Shown here: one piece after another, positions 1 to 14,955 of the stretch
Layout of the letters: each line of letters begins with the position of its first letter
How positions within the stretch are numbered: position 1 is the stretch's first letter
DNA from: Iris pallida
Taxonomy: Eukaryota; Streptophyta; Magnoliopsida; Asparagales; Iridaceae
Assembly (NCBI GenBank): GCA_029216955.1
Contig: JANAVB010042220.1
Location: 16,434,567-16,498,566, forward strand
Length of the DNA stretch: 64,000 nt
Direction of reading: 5' to 3'
Translations under genes and position numbers: made by a program
The notes under the pieces: model-generated
Databases searched by the model: none
Told to the model about the DNA's origin: nothing
The model's input: only the letters and a program-made list of their open reading frames with translations

Positions 1-484
1 TCTTAGTTCCTTCTAGCTTGAATACGGGTTTTCAAAAAGGAAGGTCGATTCCACTCTTTTTGTAAAATCTTTGGATAAGAATATTTTTATTAGTGCATAT
101 ATATATGGATAATATGATTTTTGGATCAACTAATGAGATGTTATGTAACGAGTTTGCTAAGTGTATGTGGAGTAAATCAAAATGACCATGATGGGAGAAC
201 TAACATTCTTTTTCGGGCTACAAATCAAGCAAAGTTGACAAGGGATATTGATCAATCAAGTAAAATATACAAAAGACTTGCTAAAGAAATTTGACATGGA
301 TAACGTCAAACCTATCAGCACACCTATGGCAACGTCAAAAAAGCCTGATATAGATGAAAGTGATACACCAACTAACGTACGTAAGTATAAAGGTGTGATT
401 GGTAGTTTACTATATTTAACTACTAATCGACCTGATATTATGTTCTCTATATGCTTATGTTGGCCCATTGGTCATGGTCAAACC
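1..484 (+). pseudogene. Copia reverse transcriptase fragment (3' part of pol), broken
   Basis: Remnant of a Copia-type pol polyprotein, the part that copies element RNA into DNA. The clearest stretch, about 248-470, reads INQVKYTKDLLKKFDMD followed by the IGSLLYLT and RPDIMFS blocks that lie between reverse transcriptase and RNase H in plant Copia elements. Upstream, 80-240 shows in broken frames the region of the catalytic YVDD box, which reads YMDN here, so the second catalytic Asp is lost. Several stops interrupt 1-250. The match ends at about 475, before RNase H, and LTR-like DNA follows, so an internal deletion probably joined pol to the LTR. The left part lies outside the window. The closest relative here is pol of the 6499-16258 element. 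Copia identity is secure; lineage is inferred. Confidence 0.85.
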
Positions 485-509
485 TGATTTTAATAATTAA
501 TCAAATTCT

Positions 510-1195
510 GCCTCGATATACGGGCTACTTAAAGATGTTTTGGATTCTTGGACACTGCCAAAGAATAGCTCTCCAATCTGTTCAAGATCGAAGCTGTGTT
601 TGCCATCCGAGTCTGTATTTCTTTTATGCAATGTAATATTTACTTTTATTGAGTCTAGGAATACATTGTACACCGAGTCGTACTAGCAAATAGGCTACCT
701 TAAAAATATTTTCAAATATCCCATATTTTAAAAATAGTCCCTATTTACCAAAAGCTCCTAACTGCTTAAAAGAATTTCAAAAAGACAAAAAATCAATTTG
801 CAAAAACCCTAACAGAACTCGGCCAAAGTTTGACCCAAGTTTGGTCGGAGTTCGATTAGTGACCGTTTGATTTTCGAACGTTGGGCCTCCCTGCAGTTAC
901 GGATCCCATCGAGATTTTCTCATAGAGTTCTGTCTGAATTCTGCTCGAATTCTATGAGAGTTCTGCCTTTGGAAAAACTATAAATAGAGAAGGATTTCGA
1001 TCATTTCAATTCACTCATTCACTCACTTTCATCTCTTCTCTCTAAAGCCTACTGTTCTATTCCAAAGCGTTCTAAGCTTTAATTTTCAAATCCCAAGCCA
1101 GTTCCAATCCTTTAGTCGATTTGCCAATGCAGTACGGTCTAGAATCTTCAGTGCAATTGTTACTGGTCCAATAGTAATCAGGTAATCATAACTCC
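510..1195 (+). repeat. partial LTR, diverged relative of the 18695-26806 LTR
   Basis: From about 646 the sequence follows 19108-19640 of the LTR described below: both contain TTATTGAGTCTAGGAATAC, a run of CCCTAACAGAAC, and the TATA-box context ACTATAAATAGAGAAGGA (here around 977). The match fades near 1180. No TG or CA end is visible, so this is an internal LTR piece. It probably belonged to the same element as the pol fragment at 1-484. Confidence 0.7.
979..986 (+). promoter_or_regulatory. TATA box of the LTR relic
   Basis: TATAAATA sits in the same context as the TATA boxes of the two intact LTRs at 19451 and 26275. It is probably not functional now because the element is gutted. Confidence 0.5.
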
Positions 1196-4920
<3,725 letters not shown>

Positions 4921-5648
4921 TGTCACGACCCGCACCTACTTTTTTTGATACGAGTATATGGCCAAGTCCAGCCTACGTCGCGGTATCGAGGGTAGAATAC
5001 TGTCTAGACCACAATAATCAAAGTGCACAATATTTGCTTATAAAATAATCTATTTGCTCATTCAAAATAACTAAATTAAATTATAATGTCCAAACTCTAC
5101 CTTTTATTAAAATAAAAAAATTCAATAATACATCAAATTTTAGGAACAACTCACCGAATATTAAGGTCAAATATCTATCTATTTGAAATCTAGGATAGTC
5201 CTCAGCATATATCCATATCTCTCCTAAGGTCCAACTGCGTAGAGTAGCAATTGACTAAACTAAACAAATAGGTTTCCAGTCAGGAATGGAACAAGTACAT
5301 ACATGGTACACTATTCAAGACATAATAGAAACTATAAAACAGAAATAGCATATGAAATACATAGTAACCGGTAAAACTGGAATCATAATATGACAAGTAG
5401 AAACACAATAATCACGGCATGTCAACTAGACAGAAACATGTAAACATGACTAACATGGCATGTCAAGAAAGATGGAACAAATTAACATGATAATCATGAC
5501 ATCTAACTAAATATTTTTAAATACCACTTTTGACATGTAAACGGCTAGGGGTAAATAAGGCTACCCGCACATAAAGTGTGCGAGTGCTATCATTCTAGTT
5601 TAGACCTGAGGGAGTGGTTCGGATTTGGAAATGTCCACATGTCTACTG
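4921..5648 (+). repeat. LTR-like block, start of a recurrent family
   Basis: Starts TGTCACGACCCGC. It shares ordered landmarks with 16766-17300 and 61488-61900: a GAGTA..GGCC context with CAGCCTACG near the start, then the phrase CCAGTCAGGAATGGA about 350 bases in. The TG start and TGTCAYG-CCCC opening are typical of plant Ty3/gypsy LTRs, but no gypsy coding sequence is present to prove that. It gives way near 5649 to the block below. Confidence 0.5.
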
Positions 5649-6498
5649 ACACTACCATAATTCTAGATAGGATTAGTTTTGTCATTTTACATTATTGATA
5701 TATTGTGTGTATTTATCTAATTAATTATAGTGATGACTATATTGATTAGTGGACTAGCCTAATAGTTAGACTTAATGTTAGTGGACCCAATTAGACTTGA
5801 CAAGACACTTGGATGAACAAATTAGACTAGCCACATTTAAGTCATCTCCTTATCCATTAGAGATTAATCTAATCACTTTATTAGAATTAATAGAAGCTCT
5901 TCCCACTAATTAGAATATCCTTCATGAAAACTTAGGTGGATATTTTAGTCATTGAACATTTTATGGAGAGGGAGTCATGTCATGGCCGACCCTAAATAGT
6001 AGGGAGAGCCTCTCTCTCTCATCTCTTCCTTTGTGCACGTATTTCCCAAATTTCGGTGTTCTTACTCAAATCCTTCCATTCCTCCATAAATTCTCATCAA
6101 CCCATTCCAAATCATTTCCAACTCTTCATCTAAGGAGTCTAGGAGCTTTGGAGACAAGGACACTAGGAGAGGAAGCTTTGTCTCGGAGCTTGTGTCCAAA
6201 GCGTGTCCGAATTATGTCCATCGGGTTTTGCATTAGGAATCCATCTTCTAATAGGTATACATCTAATTCCTCCTAGACTCTAATGAATGAATTTGACCAT
6301 TAAGAAACCACCCATGGACTAGGGGTACCTATAGAAAGAATAACTATGCTTTAATGACCCTTTATGTAGAAGTTACATTGAGTTTTTGTACCGTTTCTGA
6401 GAATATCCGAGAATGGTGCACCAAGTGTTTGTCATATGGTATATTAGATCTATCTAGAATTATTTTTGTTGTGTGTGGCTAGATACTAACCTCAATTG
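5649..6498 (+). repeat. LTR-like block, left part (continues at 16264)
   Basis: Begins ACTACCATAATTCTAG, close to 60278-60310 (ACTACCATAATTTTAG, then TTTTGTCATTTT). This DNA was the insertion target of the Copia element that follows, and it resumes at 16264 after the duplicated AATTG. A 99-codon open frame at 5977-6276 resembles nothing I know and I do not call it a gene. Confidence 0.45.
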
Positions 6499-6973
6499 TG
6501 TAGAACCCTAGAGGGAGGGTGAATAGGGTAATAAAAAATAACTAGTGAAACAGAAGCAATATATGAAAAATAAAAGTAAAGAGTGAGAAGATCAAACACA
6601 AGATGTATCCTGGTATCCTCGCTTGAGGCAATCCAGTCCCGGAACTCTCTCCGGCTTAAATCCTACTATTTAGTCAAATAGTACACACGAGTTTGGATCC
6701 GAAGAACTCGCCAACTTCAACACGAGTTTGGATCTGAAGACTCGCCAACTTCTACACGAGTTTTCTTACGAAGGCTCGCCAACTTCAAACAAATGAGAAG
6801 AGAAACTTGTTGATCTTCTAACACGTGAAGATCAAAATTTACAACTCTTAAATACTCTATCACTTTGGGAGAGGATGACAATTAAAAGCTTGAAGAGTAT
6901 TAACGGTGGAGCTCTTGGTTGTTGGAAAATTTATGGCAAGAGTTGGTAAAGTCCTCAAGAGAGAGAGGGCTTT

Positions 6974-6982
6974 CTTTTATAG
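6974..6982 (-). promoter_or_regulatory. TATA box in the 3' LTR
   Basis: CTATAAAAG on the - strand, about 40 bp downstream of the palindromic array. The equivalent in the 5' LTR is at 15437-15445. Confidence 0.6.
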
Positions 6983-7020
6983 AGAAACTAAGAGTTGGAG
7001 ACATTTAATGCTTCTGAATA

Positions 7021-7530
7021 CAGGCAGACCGGCATGCCGTCGGTATGCAGCGGCATACCGTCGGTATACCGGCCAAATAGTAACGGTCAAATTAGTGACC
7101 GTTTGAGAGCATTAAATACGGCCATTAATGCTAGTCAGAGCAATTCAAAAACCAAATATTTGAAGCTCGGTATACCGCCGGTATGTCGGAGCATGCCGTC
7201 GGTATGCCGACAATTTGTCACAGCAAGTTTTGGGTTGCTAAAAACGGTATACCGTCGGTATGCCGGAGCATGCCGTCGGTATGCCGACAATTTGTCACAG
7301 CAACTTTTGGGTCGCTAAAAATGGTATACCGTCTGTATGCCGGAGCATGTCGTCGGTATGCTGACAATTTGTCACAGCAACTTTTTGGACACAAAAATCG
7401 GTATACCGTCGGTATGCCGAAGCATGCCGCCGGTATGCCGACAATTTGTCACAGCAACTTTCTAGACTCTGAAAACGGTATACCGCCGGTATGCCGAAGC
7501 ATGCCGCCGGTATGCCGCTCTGTAGGTATT
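7021..7530. repeat. 77-bp tandem array of paired palindromes in U3
   Basis: The motif CGGTATACCG (perfectly self-complementary) or a one-base variant starts each unit at 7168, 7245, 7322, 7399 and 7476, exactly 77 bp apart. Each unit also holds a second palindrome-rich stretch (GCATGCCG..CGGTATGCCG) and a shared spacer ACAATTTGTCACAGCAA. A looser cluster of the same motif lies at 7021-7075. The reading frames across it encode only repeated GIPSVCRSMPSVCRQF-like peptides, which I treat as incidental. Confidence 0.9.
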
Positions 7531-7795
7531 TAATTTTTGCCTTGTTCTCTTACTTGTCATCCGTCCTTAGGTGTTTACAGATATACCTAGACTTGTACAG
7601 ACACGAAGACTCTAAGCAGGAGGACGCCATCTTATGCAAGGAGCGCCGGTAGCTGCTTCAATCTTCGATGCGAAGGATGGATGCTCTTCAGCGAAAAGAC
7701 TTTATGAGTTGAGCTTCTGAGAGGATATGTATCTGAAGACGCAGAAAACTAAACTCCGAAGATGCTGTTTATAATCAAAATAAAATGTGCCAACA

Positions 7796-7880
7796 ATCTT
7801 CCCCATTTTGATAATTGACAAAATAGAGAGATAGCATCTTCAGGGAGTAACTCCCCCGTAGCAAGACAACTCCCCCTCAA
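7796..7880 (-). promoter_or_regulatory. polypurine tracts next to the 3' LTR
   Basis: On the - strand, AAAATGGGGAAGAT abuts the LTR, with two more G-rich purine runs at 7851-7857 and 7871-7876 (GGGGGAG type). The proximal tract should prime plus-strand DNA synthesis. Repeated tracts are a reported feature of Sireviruses. Confidence 0.65.
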
Positions 7881-8231
7881 TACGTTTTCTTCCCCTTTGT
7901 CACTTAGTCAAAGATGGAAAAACAAATAATTTTAAAAAAATTGCAATAATGAGAACAAGAGTATAGAATAAACAACATGTATTTATATATGAAAGTGATA
8001 GCTTAATACATGCAAGATGTTCATTACTACAAAAGACAAATAAAATGACTCTCCCCACGAGAGTCCGATAACAAGAGATAAACATAACCCAAGTCCCCGA
8101 AGGACTGCAAAGTACTAGGATCAACCACACAAAGGTCCCCGAAGGACCGCAAAAGACAGAAATAAACACAAACAAACACACATAACTAAACCACACATTA
8201 TTCTAGACCATCACCCAAAGGGAAGACACCC
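7881..8231. other. non-coding 3' region of the Sirevirus-like element
   Basis: Lies between the stop of the extra ORF and the purine tracts. Two CCCCGAAGGAC phrases occur at 8094 and 8138. No gene is visible on either strand. Confidence 0.5.
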
Positions 8232-9431
8232 CTACTCGTCCGCCGGATCGTTACCACCATCCTGAGCTTGTTGAAAGGCATCATAAGGATCAATGCCGTC
8301 CGGGTACATGAACCTATAGGCATTGGGATCGGAGAAGCGCGACCCCTGGTACATAGGATCTTGGAGATTGAAATCCAGATACATGTCCCGGTCTTGTATG
8401 GTGCGCTGGATAAAGTAAGCTTGATCATGAAAGCGGACTTGAATCAGATTCCCAAGGCCACGAGTATGAGCCCTCATCTGTTCCTCTGCCTGGGCCATGC
8501 GCATGTCGAAGTGCTGCTGAGTCAGCGACATGTATCGGCCGAAAGCAGGAGGAGTAGATGTGGGAGCAGCATGAGTGGATGCCGGTTGCTCTTGGGAAGA
8601 CGAGGCACGTGAAGTAGAGGCGCCACTAAGGGAACGGGAAACAGCAAGATAGAAAAGGGACGCCATCCGAGGAGCAAAGAGATAGATCAACTTGCCGGGC
8701 TTCCAGAAGGAGAGTGATAAGGAAGCCGTAGTAGAGGTTCTGCTTTTCCGCGGGCATGACACGCCGAAAGAGAAGGAGGAGAGTCTTCGGGAAGGAGAAG
8801 GGCTTCCGGCATAAAGATAATACATACAGACGAGGGCATCGCCGGTAATGGCGTCGTAGTTCCCTTCCTTAGGAAAGAGTGTATGGCACACAATCCTATG
8901 GAGCTTGTAGTAAAATGGCTCCAGCTGTGCAGAGAGGGCCGAGATGGCAGGAGGGTTGGGGCCCTTGCAAATGATACGGCAGAACTCGTCGAAAGGTGAC
9001 GCCGCCGAGGAGTGAAGAGCAGCCAATGATGGCAAGGCTTCCCCTTTGTCCGGGATGCCGAGGATGTGCCCGATGTCCTGAGATGTGAGACGGAAGTGAC
9101 AGTCACTCACCATGGACTGAATGGCGGGGTGGTCATCATCCGGGACCAAGTTGCAATAGAATAGACGGACGGCAGCGGGGTAGACGGGTATTTAACGCCG
9201 AAGGATTGAGGAGAGGCCGGCCTCGTCAAATAAGGAGACGTGACCGGAGAAGAAGTTCCAATTTATCGCTCGTCCCTTGAAAACATTGTGATGAACGAAG
9301 TGTTGGAACCATAGCTCGGCCGCCAAGGAATTGGTAAAGACCCGTTGGTCATACCCGTGAGGTTGAGCCACCGGGATGAAAGGGTTGAAGAAAGAGGAGG
9401 AGGAGGAGCGAGGACGTTTTAGATTTGCCAT
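8232..9431 (-). pseudogene. extra ORF downstream of pol, plant 'putative transposon protein' type, one internal stop
   Basis: About 399 codons starting ATG at 9431, interrupted by a single in-frame TAA near 9192; the frame then continues unbroken to 8232. The N-terminus (MANLKRPRSSSSSFF) is basic and Ser-rich. Around residues 80-110 the sequence shows the VRLFYCNL pattern that I associate with the plant family called putative plant transposon protein domain, found as an added ORF in Sireviruses and some gypsy elements. Further on are RLTSQDIGHILGIP and FYYKLHRIVCHTLFPKEGNY. The C-terminal third is Ser/Ala/Pro-rich, then Gln- and Asp-rich. Its function is unknown; it has been called env-like in related elements because of its position, but I see no signal peptide or clear membrane segment. 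It has its own pyrimidine-rich leader (next entry). Confidence 0.75.
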
Positions 9432-9439
9432 GGAGGATG

Positions 9440-9780
9440 GTTAGGGTTTTGGAGTAGATGAGAGAGTAGGAAGAAGAGATAGGAAAATTAGGGTTTTAAT
9501 AGAGAGGTAGGGAGATGAAAGGTTGGAGGTTGAAGAAGGGAGGGTGTGTTGGGAACGAATGAAAGTAATAGGGAATAGAAATAGGTAGTGGGTTGGAAAA
9601 AGGAAAGTGGAGTAAAAAGAGGAGTAAATGGAGGAGGTGAAGAGATGGGTATTAATTATGATGGGATGTGGAGAAGTTGAAAGAAGAGAGAGTAATTAAT
9701 AGGGAAGAGATGGATGGGAGTAAATTTAATGAGGGTTGAGAGGAATAAGGGAGAGAGAGAATAAAAGTGGGCCCAGAGCT
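9440..9780 (-). promoter_or_regulatory. pyrimidine-rich leader and possible promoter of the extra ORF
   Basis: On the - strand this stretch is strongly C+T-rich with CTCTCTC and TCCATC runs, TATTAAAACCC at about 9495-9505, and AAACCCTAACC just before the ATG at 9431. That is the look of a plant core promoter and 5' UTR rather than of coding or random sequence. Promoter function is inference only. Confidence 0.45.
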
Positions 9781-9806
9781 GTATTCGAAACCCTGTCCGC
9801 CTCCAT

Positions 9807-9926
9807 CCGGCATACCGGCGGTATGCCGACGTGTACCGACGGTATGCCGAGTTTCGAAACAGAACCTAATTCTGAAACAAAAAAGGGCATGCCGCCGGTA
9901 TACCGTTGTATACCGTCGGTGTGCCG
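9807..9926. repeat. internal cluster of the LTR-type palindromes
   Basis: Contains GGCATACCGGCGGTATGCC, ACCGACGGTATGCCGA, GCATGCCGCCGGTATACCG and TATACCGTCGGTGTGCCGG, the same CGG-TATACC-G theme as the U3 array. It lies right after the end of pol and upstream of the extra ORF's leader. Confidence 0.8.
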
Positions 9927-9938
9927 GCCGAGAGGGAT

Positions 9939-12900
9939 TATGGATCAAAGGATAAAATGCCTAATTCACGGCAAAGGAAGGTAAAGCTATCTTCCGGAAG
10001 CGGTTTGGTGAAAATATCGACTAACTGATAGGTAGTATCAATAAATTCAAGACGAATATCTCCCTTTTATTGATGGTCACGAAGAAAATGGTGTCAAATT
10101 TCAATGTGGTTCGTGCGTGAGTGACAAATCGGGTTTTTCATGAGATTGATTGAGCTAGTGTTATCACATTTAATAGGGGTGCAAGAATAAGAAATGCCAT
10201 AATCTAAAAGTGTTTGTGACATCCAAAGAATTTGTGCACAACAACAACCAGCCGTAATATACTCGGCCTCAGTGGTGGAGAGCAACAGAATTTTGTTTCT
10301 TACTAAACCACGATACCAAAGACTTCCCGAGGAATTGATGTGCCACTAGTGCTTTTTCGGTCAATCTTGCATCCGGTAAAATCTGTATCCGAAAAGCCGT
10401 AAAGCTCAAAGGATGAGGATTTCGGATACCAAAGACCCATGTTAATGGTGCCTTTGAGATAACAAAAAATGCGCTTAACGGCACACAAGTGTGATTCCTT
10501 TGGATTGGCTTGATATCGTGCACACAAGCAAACACTAAACATGATATCAGGACGGCTAGCAGTTAAATAAAGTAAGCTACCGATCATACCTCTATACTTA
10601 CGAATGTCGACCGATGTGCCGTCTTCATCATTGTCAAGCTTTGTCGTTGTGGCCATAGGAGTCCTCATTGATTTGGATGAGTCAAGGTCGAAACGCTTGA
10701 GGAGGTCTTTTGTATATTTTGCTTGATTGATGAAGGTTCATTTGGGTCCTTGTTTGATTTGTAACCCCAAGAAGAAGGAAAGTTCACCCATCATACTCAT
10801 TTCAAACTCTTCCTGCATAACTTTAGCAAATTCTACACAAAGTGTGTTGTTAGTAGAACCAAAAATAATATCATCGACATAAATTTGAACCAATAAGAGA
10901 GTGCCATTATGGGATTTAATAAAAAGTGTTGTGTCAACTTTTTCTTTTGAAAAATTGTGAGAAACAAGAAAAGTGCTAAGACGCTCAAACCAAGCACGGG
11001 AAGCTTGTTTGAGGCCATAATGGGCTTTGTGAAGTTTGAACACGTGATTAGAAAATTAAAAATCTTCAAAGCCGGGAGGTTGTTTAACATAAACTTCCTC
11101 TTTAATAATACCATTTAGAAAAGCACTCTTAACATCCATTTGAAAGAGCTTAAAGTCATTAAAACAAGAAAAAGCACAAAGCATACGAATGGATTCAAGC
11201 CGTGCAACCAGAGCATAGGTTTCATCGTAGTCAATGCCTTCCTCTTGGTTATAGCCTTGAGCAACCAATCGGGCTTTGTTATGAGTCACTAACCCATCTT
11301 CATTAAGTTTGTTACGAAACACCCATTTTATTCCAATAATGGGATGATTGCTAGGTTTTGGGACAAGTTCCCAAACCTTACTTCGCTCGAATTGATTTAG
11401 CTCCTCTTGCATAGCTATCATCCAAAACTCATCAAGAAAAGCATCATTAACATTTTTAGGCTCTATTTGAGAGATAAAAGCCATATTTGCACAAAGATCA
11501 CGAGTGGTGGATCTAGTGCTAACACTGGAGGAAGGATCCCCAATGATAAGCTCCTTAGGATGATTGGTGACAAATCTCCATTCTTTTGGGAGATCCTTTT
11601 GAGGAGGCTCGAGAGGAGGAGACTCTTTTGATGGAGTCACAACTTCATTGTTAGATGAAGAAGGACAATCTTCAATAGAGGAGTTCTCTAATCCAAACGA
11701 GATGTCATCAATATCCTCGGAAGAGGAGAATGTACAAGAGTTGAGTTCATTAAAAGAGACATTGATTGACTCTTCAACAACAAGACTTCTTTTGTTAAAA
11801 ACACGAAAACCTTTTCTATGAGTAGAGTATCCAAGGAATATTCCTTTATAGGCTTTTTCTTCAAACTTGCCTAGGTTATCCTTGGTATTCAAAATAAAAC
11901 AATTGCAACCAAAAACTTTGAAATATTCAATAGAGGGAATTTTGTCAAACCAAAGCTCATAAGGAGTCTTCTTAGAAATAGGTCTAATCAAGACCCTATT
12001 AATAACATGACATGCCGTATTAACGGCTTCCGCCCAAAAATATTGGGGGAGCTTATATTGGTTTAACATAACCCGGGCCATATCGCCAAGGGTTATATTC
12101 TTTCTCTCCACAACACCATTTTGTTGAGGAGTTCGTGGATAAACAAAATCATGTCCAAAACCATTCTTTTCACAAAATCTTTTGAAATCGGCATTATCAA
12201 TTTCTCCTCCATGATCACTTCTAATTTTGTTAATAGAAAAACTTTTCTCATTTTGAACACGTTTACAAAAGGCAACAAATTCACGAAAAGTATCACTTTT
12301 GCAAGCAAGAAAAATAACCCAAGTAAATCTTGAAAAATCATCAACTAAAACAAAAACATAAAGCTTGCCTCCTAGGCTAGCAATTCTACTAGGCCCAAAA
12401 AGATCCATATGGATAAGTTGAAGGGGTCTAGATGTACTCACAGAGTTGATTGATTTGAAGGAAGACTTTGTTAACTTACTCTTCTCGCATTCTTCACATA
12501 CCATATCCTTTTTGAATGGGATACTTGGGAGTCCTCTTACGAGCTTCTTGGTAGCAAGACGAGAGATGGTATCCATGTTGGCGTGTCCAAGCCTCATGTG
12601 CCAAAGCCAACTCTCATCATTTTTAGCAACTAAGCACCTGTTATTGTTAGTGTGTTCAACAAGATATAAAACATAGATATTGTTTTCTCTAATTCCTTCA
12701 TAAACAATAGATCCATTAGAACTATCGGTAATGAAGCATTTGAGCTTAACAAACTTGATATCATAACCATTATCGGTAAGATGACTAATACTAAGAAGAT
12801 TGTGTTTAAGATTAGTAACAAGACACACATTCTTAATACAAGGATAAGGAGGGGAACCTATATTACCATTCCCTATAATGTGACCTTTGAGATTGTTACC

Positions 12901-13040
12901 AAAAGAGACGTGTCCTTCCTTCTTCATCGATAGCGTTGTAAATAATGAAGCATCCCCGGTCATGTGCCGTGAACAACCGCTATCGAGAATCCACTTGCTT
13001 CTAGCATGAGAAGGACTCTTCACCTACAACATAAGTTGAA
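9939..13040 (-). pseudogene. pol of the Sirevirus-like element (PR-IN-RT-RH), broken
   Basis: Copia-order polyprotein. A 655-codon open stretch (13023-11056) carries the protease motif DSGCSRHMTGD, the HH-CC integrase zinc region (WLWHMRLGHANM..CEECEKSK), the integrase core (DLFGPSR, VDDFSRFTW, RSDHGGE, PQQNGVVERKN with the D, D and E residues in place) and the start of RT (NKARLVAQGYNQEEGIDY, MDVKSAFLNG). An in-frame TAA at about 11053 interrupts it. RT continues at 11043-10738 with an intact catalytic YVDD box, then another in-frame stop, then 10668-10303 (IGSLLYLT, RNase H start GFSDTDFTG). At least two frameshifts follow before LSTTEAEYI (10285), CDNTSSI and TNHIEI, then further stops to the end near 9939 (DIFTKPLPED). 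A frameshift separates it from gag. Confidence 0.93.
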
Positions 13041-14901
13041 GATGAACATTTTGGTACCCATGATCTTATGGGTCCTTGAGGGTTAGTCTTAGGAACCCAC
13101 ATAAAAACTTTCTTGTCAATAAGTTTCCTTGTATGACAATAATTGGTTGTATGTCCATGCAAGCCACAGTAATTGCAAATCATAGAGGGTTTAGAAGAAG
13201 ATATATGAGAATCATGCACGTGTGAATCTCTAGTGCGAGGAGTTCTAGCATTAGTATTGTGATGATGATAATAAAAAGCATGATGCGAAGTGTTTTTCTT
13301 AATAAAAGGTCCTTTCCTTGTGTTAGGAAAGGATTTGTGTGTAGTGTTCATGTATGAAGTGTGCCTAGCATTGTGGTGAGTGTGGAGATGTTTAGGAGCA
13401 TACATGTGAGTAGGGTCCTTATTACCAAATCTCTTACACTACAAAAGAAGATCATTATACTTAATAGAAGTGTCATATTCTCTCCTATTAGCATCTTGAA
13501 CTTTGTGCATAGCAAATTCATAAGAGCTTCTCATGGATTGAATCTCATCATCCTTTTTCTTGATGGTGTCAAGAGATTATTGAAACTTGAGTCGCAAGGA
13601 CTCTATTTCATCCGTGTCAGAAGCAGGAGATTTTCCCTTCACATCAATAATGATGCTTGAGAGCCTCTCTACTTCAAGTTGAAGAGCTTCAACCTCTTTA
13701 AGGGATTTCTTGTATTTATTTCGAACACCTTTGTGTTCTTCATGCAATTCAAGAATAGCTTTCTCCAAATCATCATAGGTAAGAGTGTTTAAGGAGAAAT
13801 CATCAAGTACCTCATTGGTTGCCATGAGACAGACGTTGGCATTGTGTTTGCACTCCTTGTCATTGTCGGAGTCGTTCGCGTCGCTTTCACACCAAATGCT
13901 TGTGTTGGCGAACTTTTTGGAGGACGAGCTTCCCTTGCTAGGCTTCTCGTACTTGCTTGAGTCTTTTCTTATCATCGGACAATCCCTCTTGATGTGTCCG
14001 GGTCTTCTGCATTGATAGCACGCCGGATCTTCTTCGTTGTCCCGTCTGAAGCGGTTGGCTTTGTTGAATTTTAGGAACTTCCGGAAGTGCTTGGCTGTGA
14101 GAGCTATTTCTTCATCGTCGTCCGACTCATTGTCGTCGGAGCTATCCTTGGAGTAGGACTTAGTCGCTTTAAGAGCAAGAGATTTCTCCTTCTCTTTGGT
14201 ATTCTCCTTCTCCTTCTCTTGTATGGAGGATTCCTCTTGATCCTTCATATCGAGCTCGTGAGTCATCAGCTTACCCATGATGGTCTCAAGGTTCATGATT
14301 GTTAGATCGTTCCCCTCAATGATTGCGGTAGCTTTAGGACTCCAAATTTTCGTCAATCCTCTAAGAATTTTTCTGATCTTTTCATGAGCAGGATATTCCT
14401 TACCAAGAAAAGAGAGAGGGTTAATAATGTCACCAAAGCGAGTAAACATGCAAGTAATTGATTCATCATGCTTCATTTTAAAGGACTCATATTCTTGCAT
14501 GAGTCTACTAATCTTGGATTCCTTCACTTGTGAAGTTCCCTCGTGTGTGACTTCAAGTAACTTTCAAATCTCATTGGAAGTCTTGCAAGTAGAGATTCGG
14601 TTGAATTCACTACTGTCGAGAGCACAATAAAGAGCATTCATTGCCTTAGCATCTCGACTCGCAAGCTTCTTGGTGTTTTCAGTAAGTGTGTCCCGAAGGG
14701 TGTCAGAAGCAAGATCCTCAATAACTCTGGAAGGAGTAGGAAGACCATTTATCACGCAATCCATAAATCGAAATCTATGGACTTCAGATAAATGCTCATC
14801 CTAATCTTCCAGTAGTTATAGTTGGTTCCATCAAATAGGGGAGGCCTATTTATGGAGTGTCCTTCATTGTGGAAGGTGTTGATACTAGGGTTAGAGGCCA
14901 T
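13001..14901 (-). pseudogene. gag of the Sirevirus-like element, broken
   Basis: Starts ATGGCCTCTAACCC at 14901, about 55 bp from the LTR. The N-terminal UBN2-type region shows PPLFDGTNYNYWK. One missing base near 14765 shifts the frame. Breaks in the following frame: TGA at 14564-14566 where relatives have Trp; TAA at 13577-13579 and TAG at 13439-13441, each within the coiled-coil-like part. Visible domains: capsid-like region to about 14250; an acidic and lysine-rich linker; a CCHC zinc knuckle ACYQCRRPGHIKRDC near 14010; a Glu/Lys-rich helix near 13700; and a second knuckle CNYCGLHGHTTNYC near 13170. Two knuckles with a helical insert also occur in gag of the 18695-26806 element. Gag would package element RNA; this copy is inactive. 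Confidence 0.9.
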
Positions 14902-14942
14902 GGATCACTCAAAGGGTGTAAATCCAAATCAAGAGAACAAAC

Positions 14943-14953
14943 CTCTGATACCA
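14943..14953 (-). promoter_or_regulatory. primer-binding site (tRNA-iMet type)
   Basis: TGGTATCAGAG on the - strand, two bases from the 5' LTR end, complementary to the 3' end of plant initiator tRNA-Met. It primes minus-strand DNA synthesis. Confidence 0.88.
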
Positions 14954-14955
14954 AT

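Larger units (their letters stand above)
6499..7795 (-). repeat. 3' LTR of the Sirevirus-like element
   Basis: 1,297 bp, TGTAGAACCC at the left and GTGCCAACA at the right end on the + strand. In the element's own direction it starts at 7795. U3 holds the palindromic tandem array (7021-7530), followed by a TATA box near 6978. Confidence 0.93.

Noticed and set aside
5977..6276. 99-codon frame starting MSWPTLNSRESLSLSS
   Set aside because: Lies in an LTR-like block, has no recognisable domain, and its Ser/Leu bias reflects CT-rich untranslated-type sequence.
7168..7530. Regular repeats with spacers, superficially like a CRISPR array
   Set aside because: Spacers are repeated rather than unique, the repeats are palindromic LTR sequence in a plant retrotransposon, and no cas-like genes exist. 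The same applies to the MULE arrays at 39405 and 41535.
7183..7533. Open frame of 116 codons rich in repeated GIPSVCRSMP-type peptides
   Set aside because: It translates the 77-bp palindromic LTR array on the strand opposite to the element's transcription; the openness follows from repeat length. Not a gene.
8268..8612. 114-codon frame on the + strand
   Set aside because: Antisense shadow of the extra ORF of the Sirevirus-like element.
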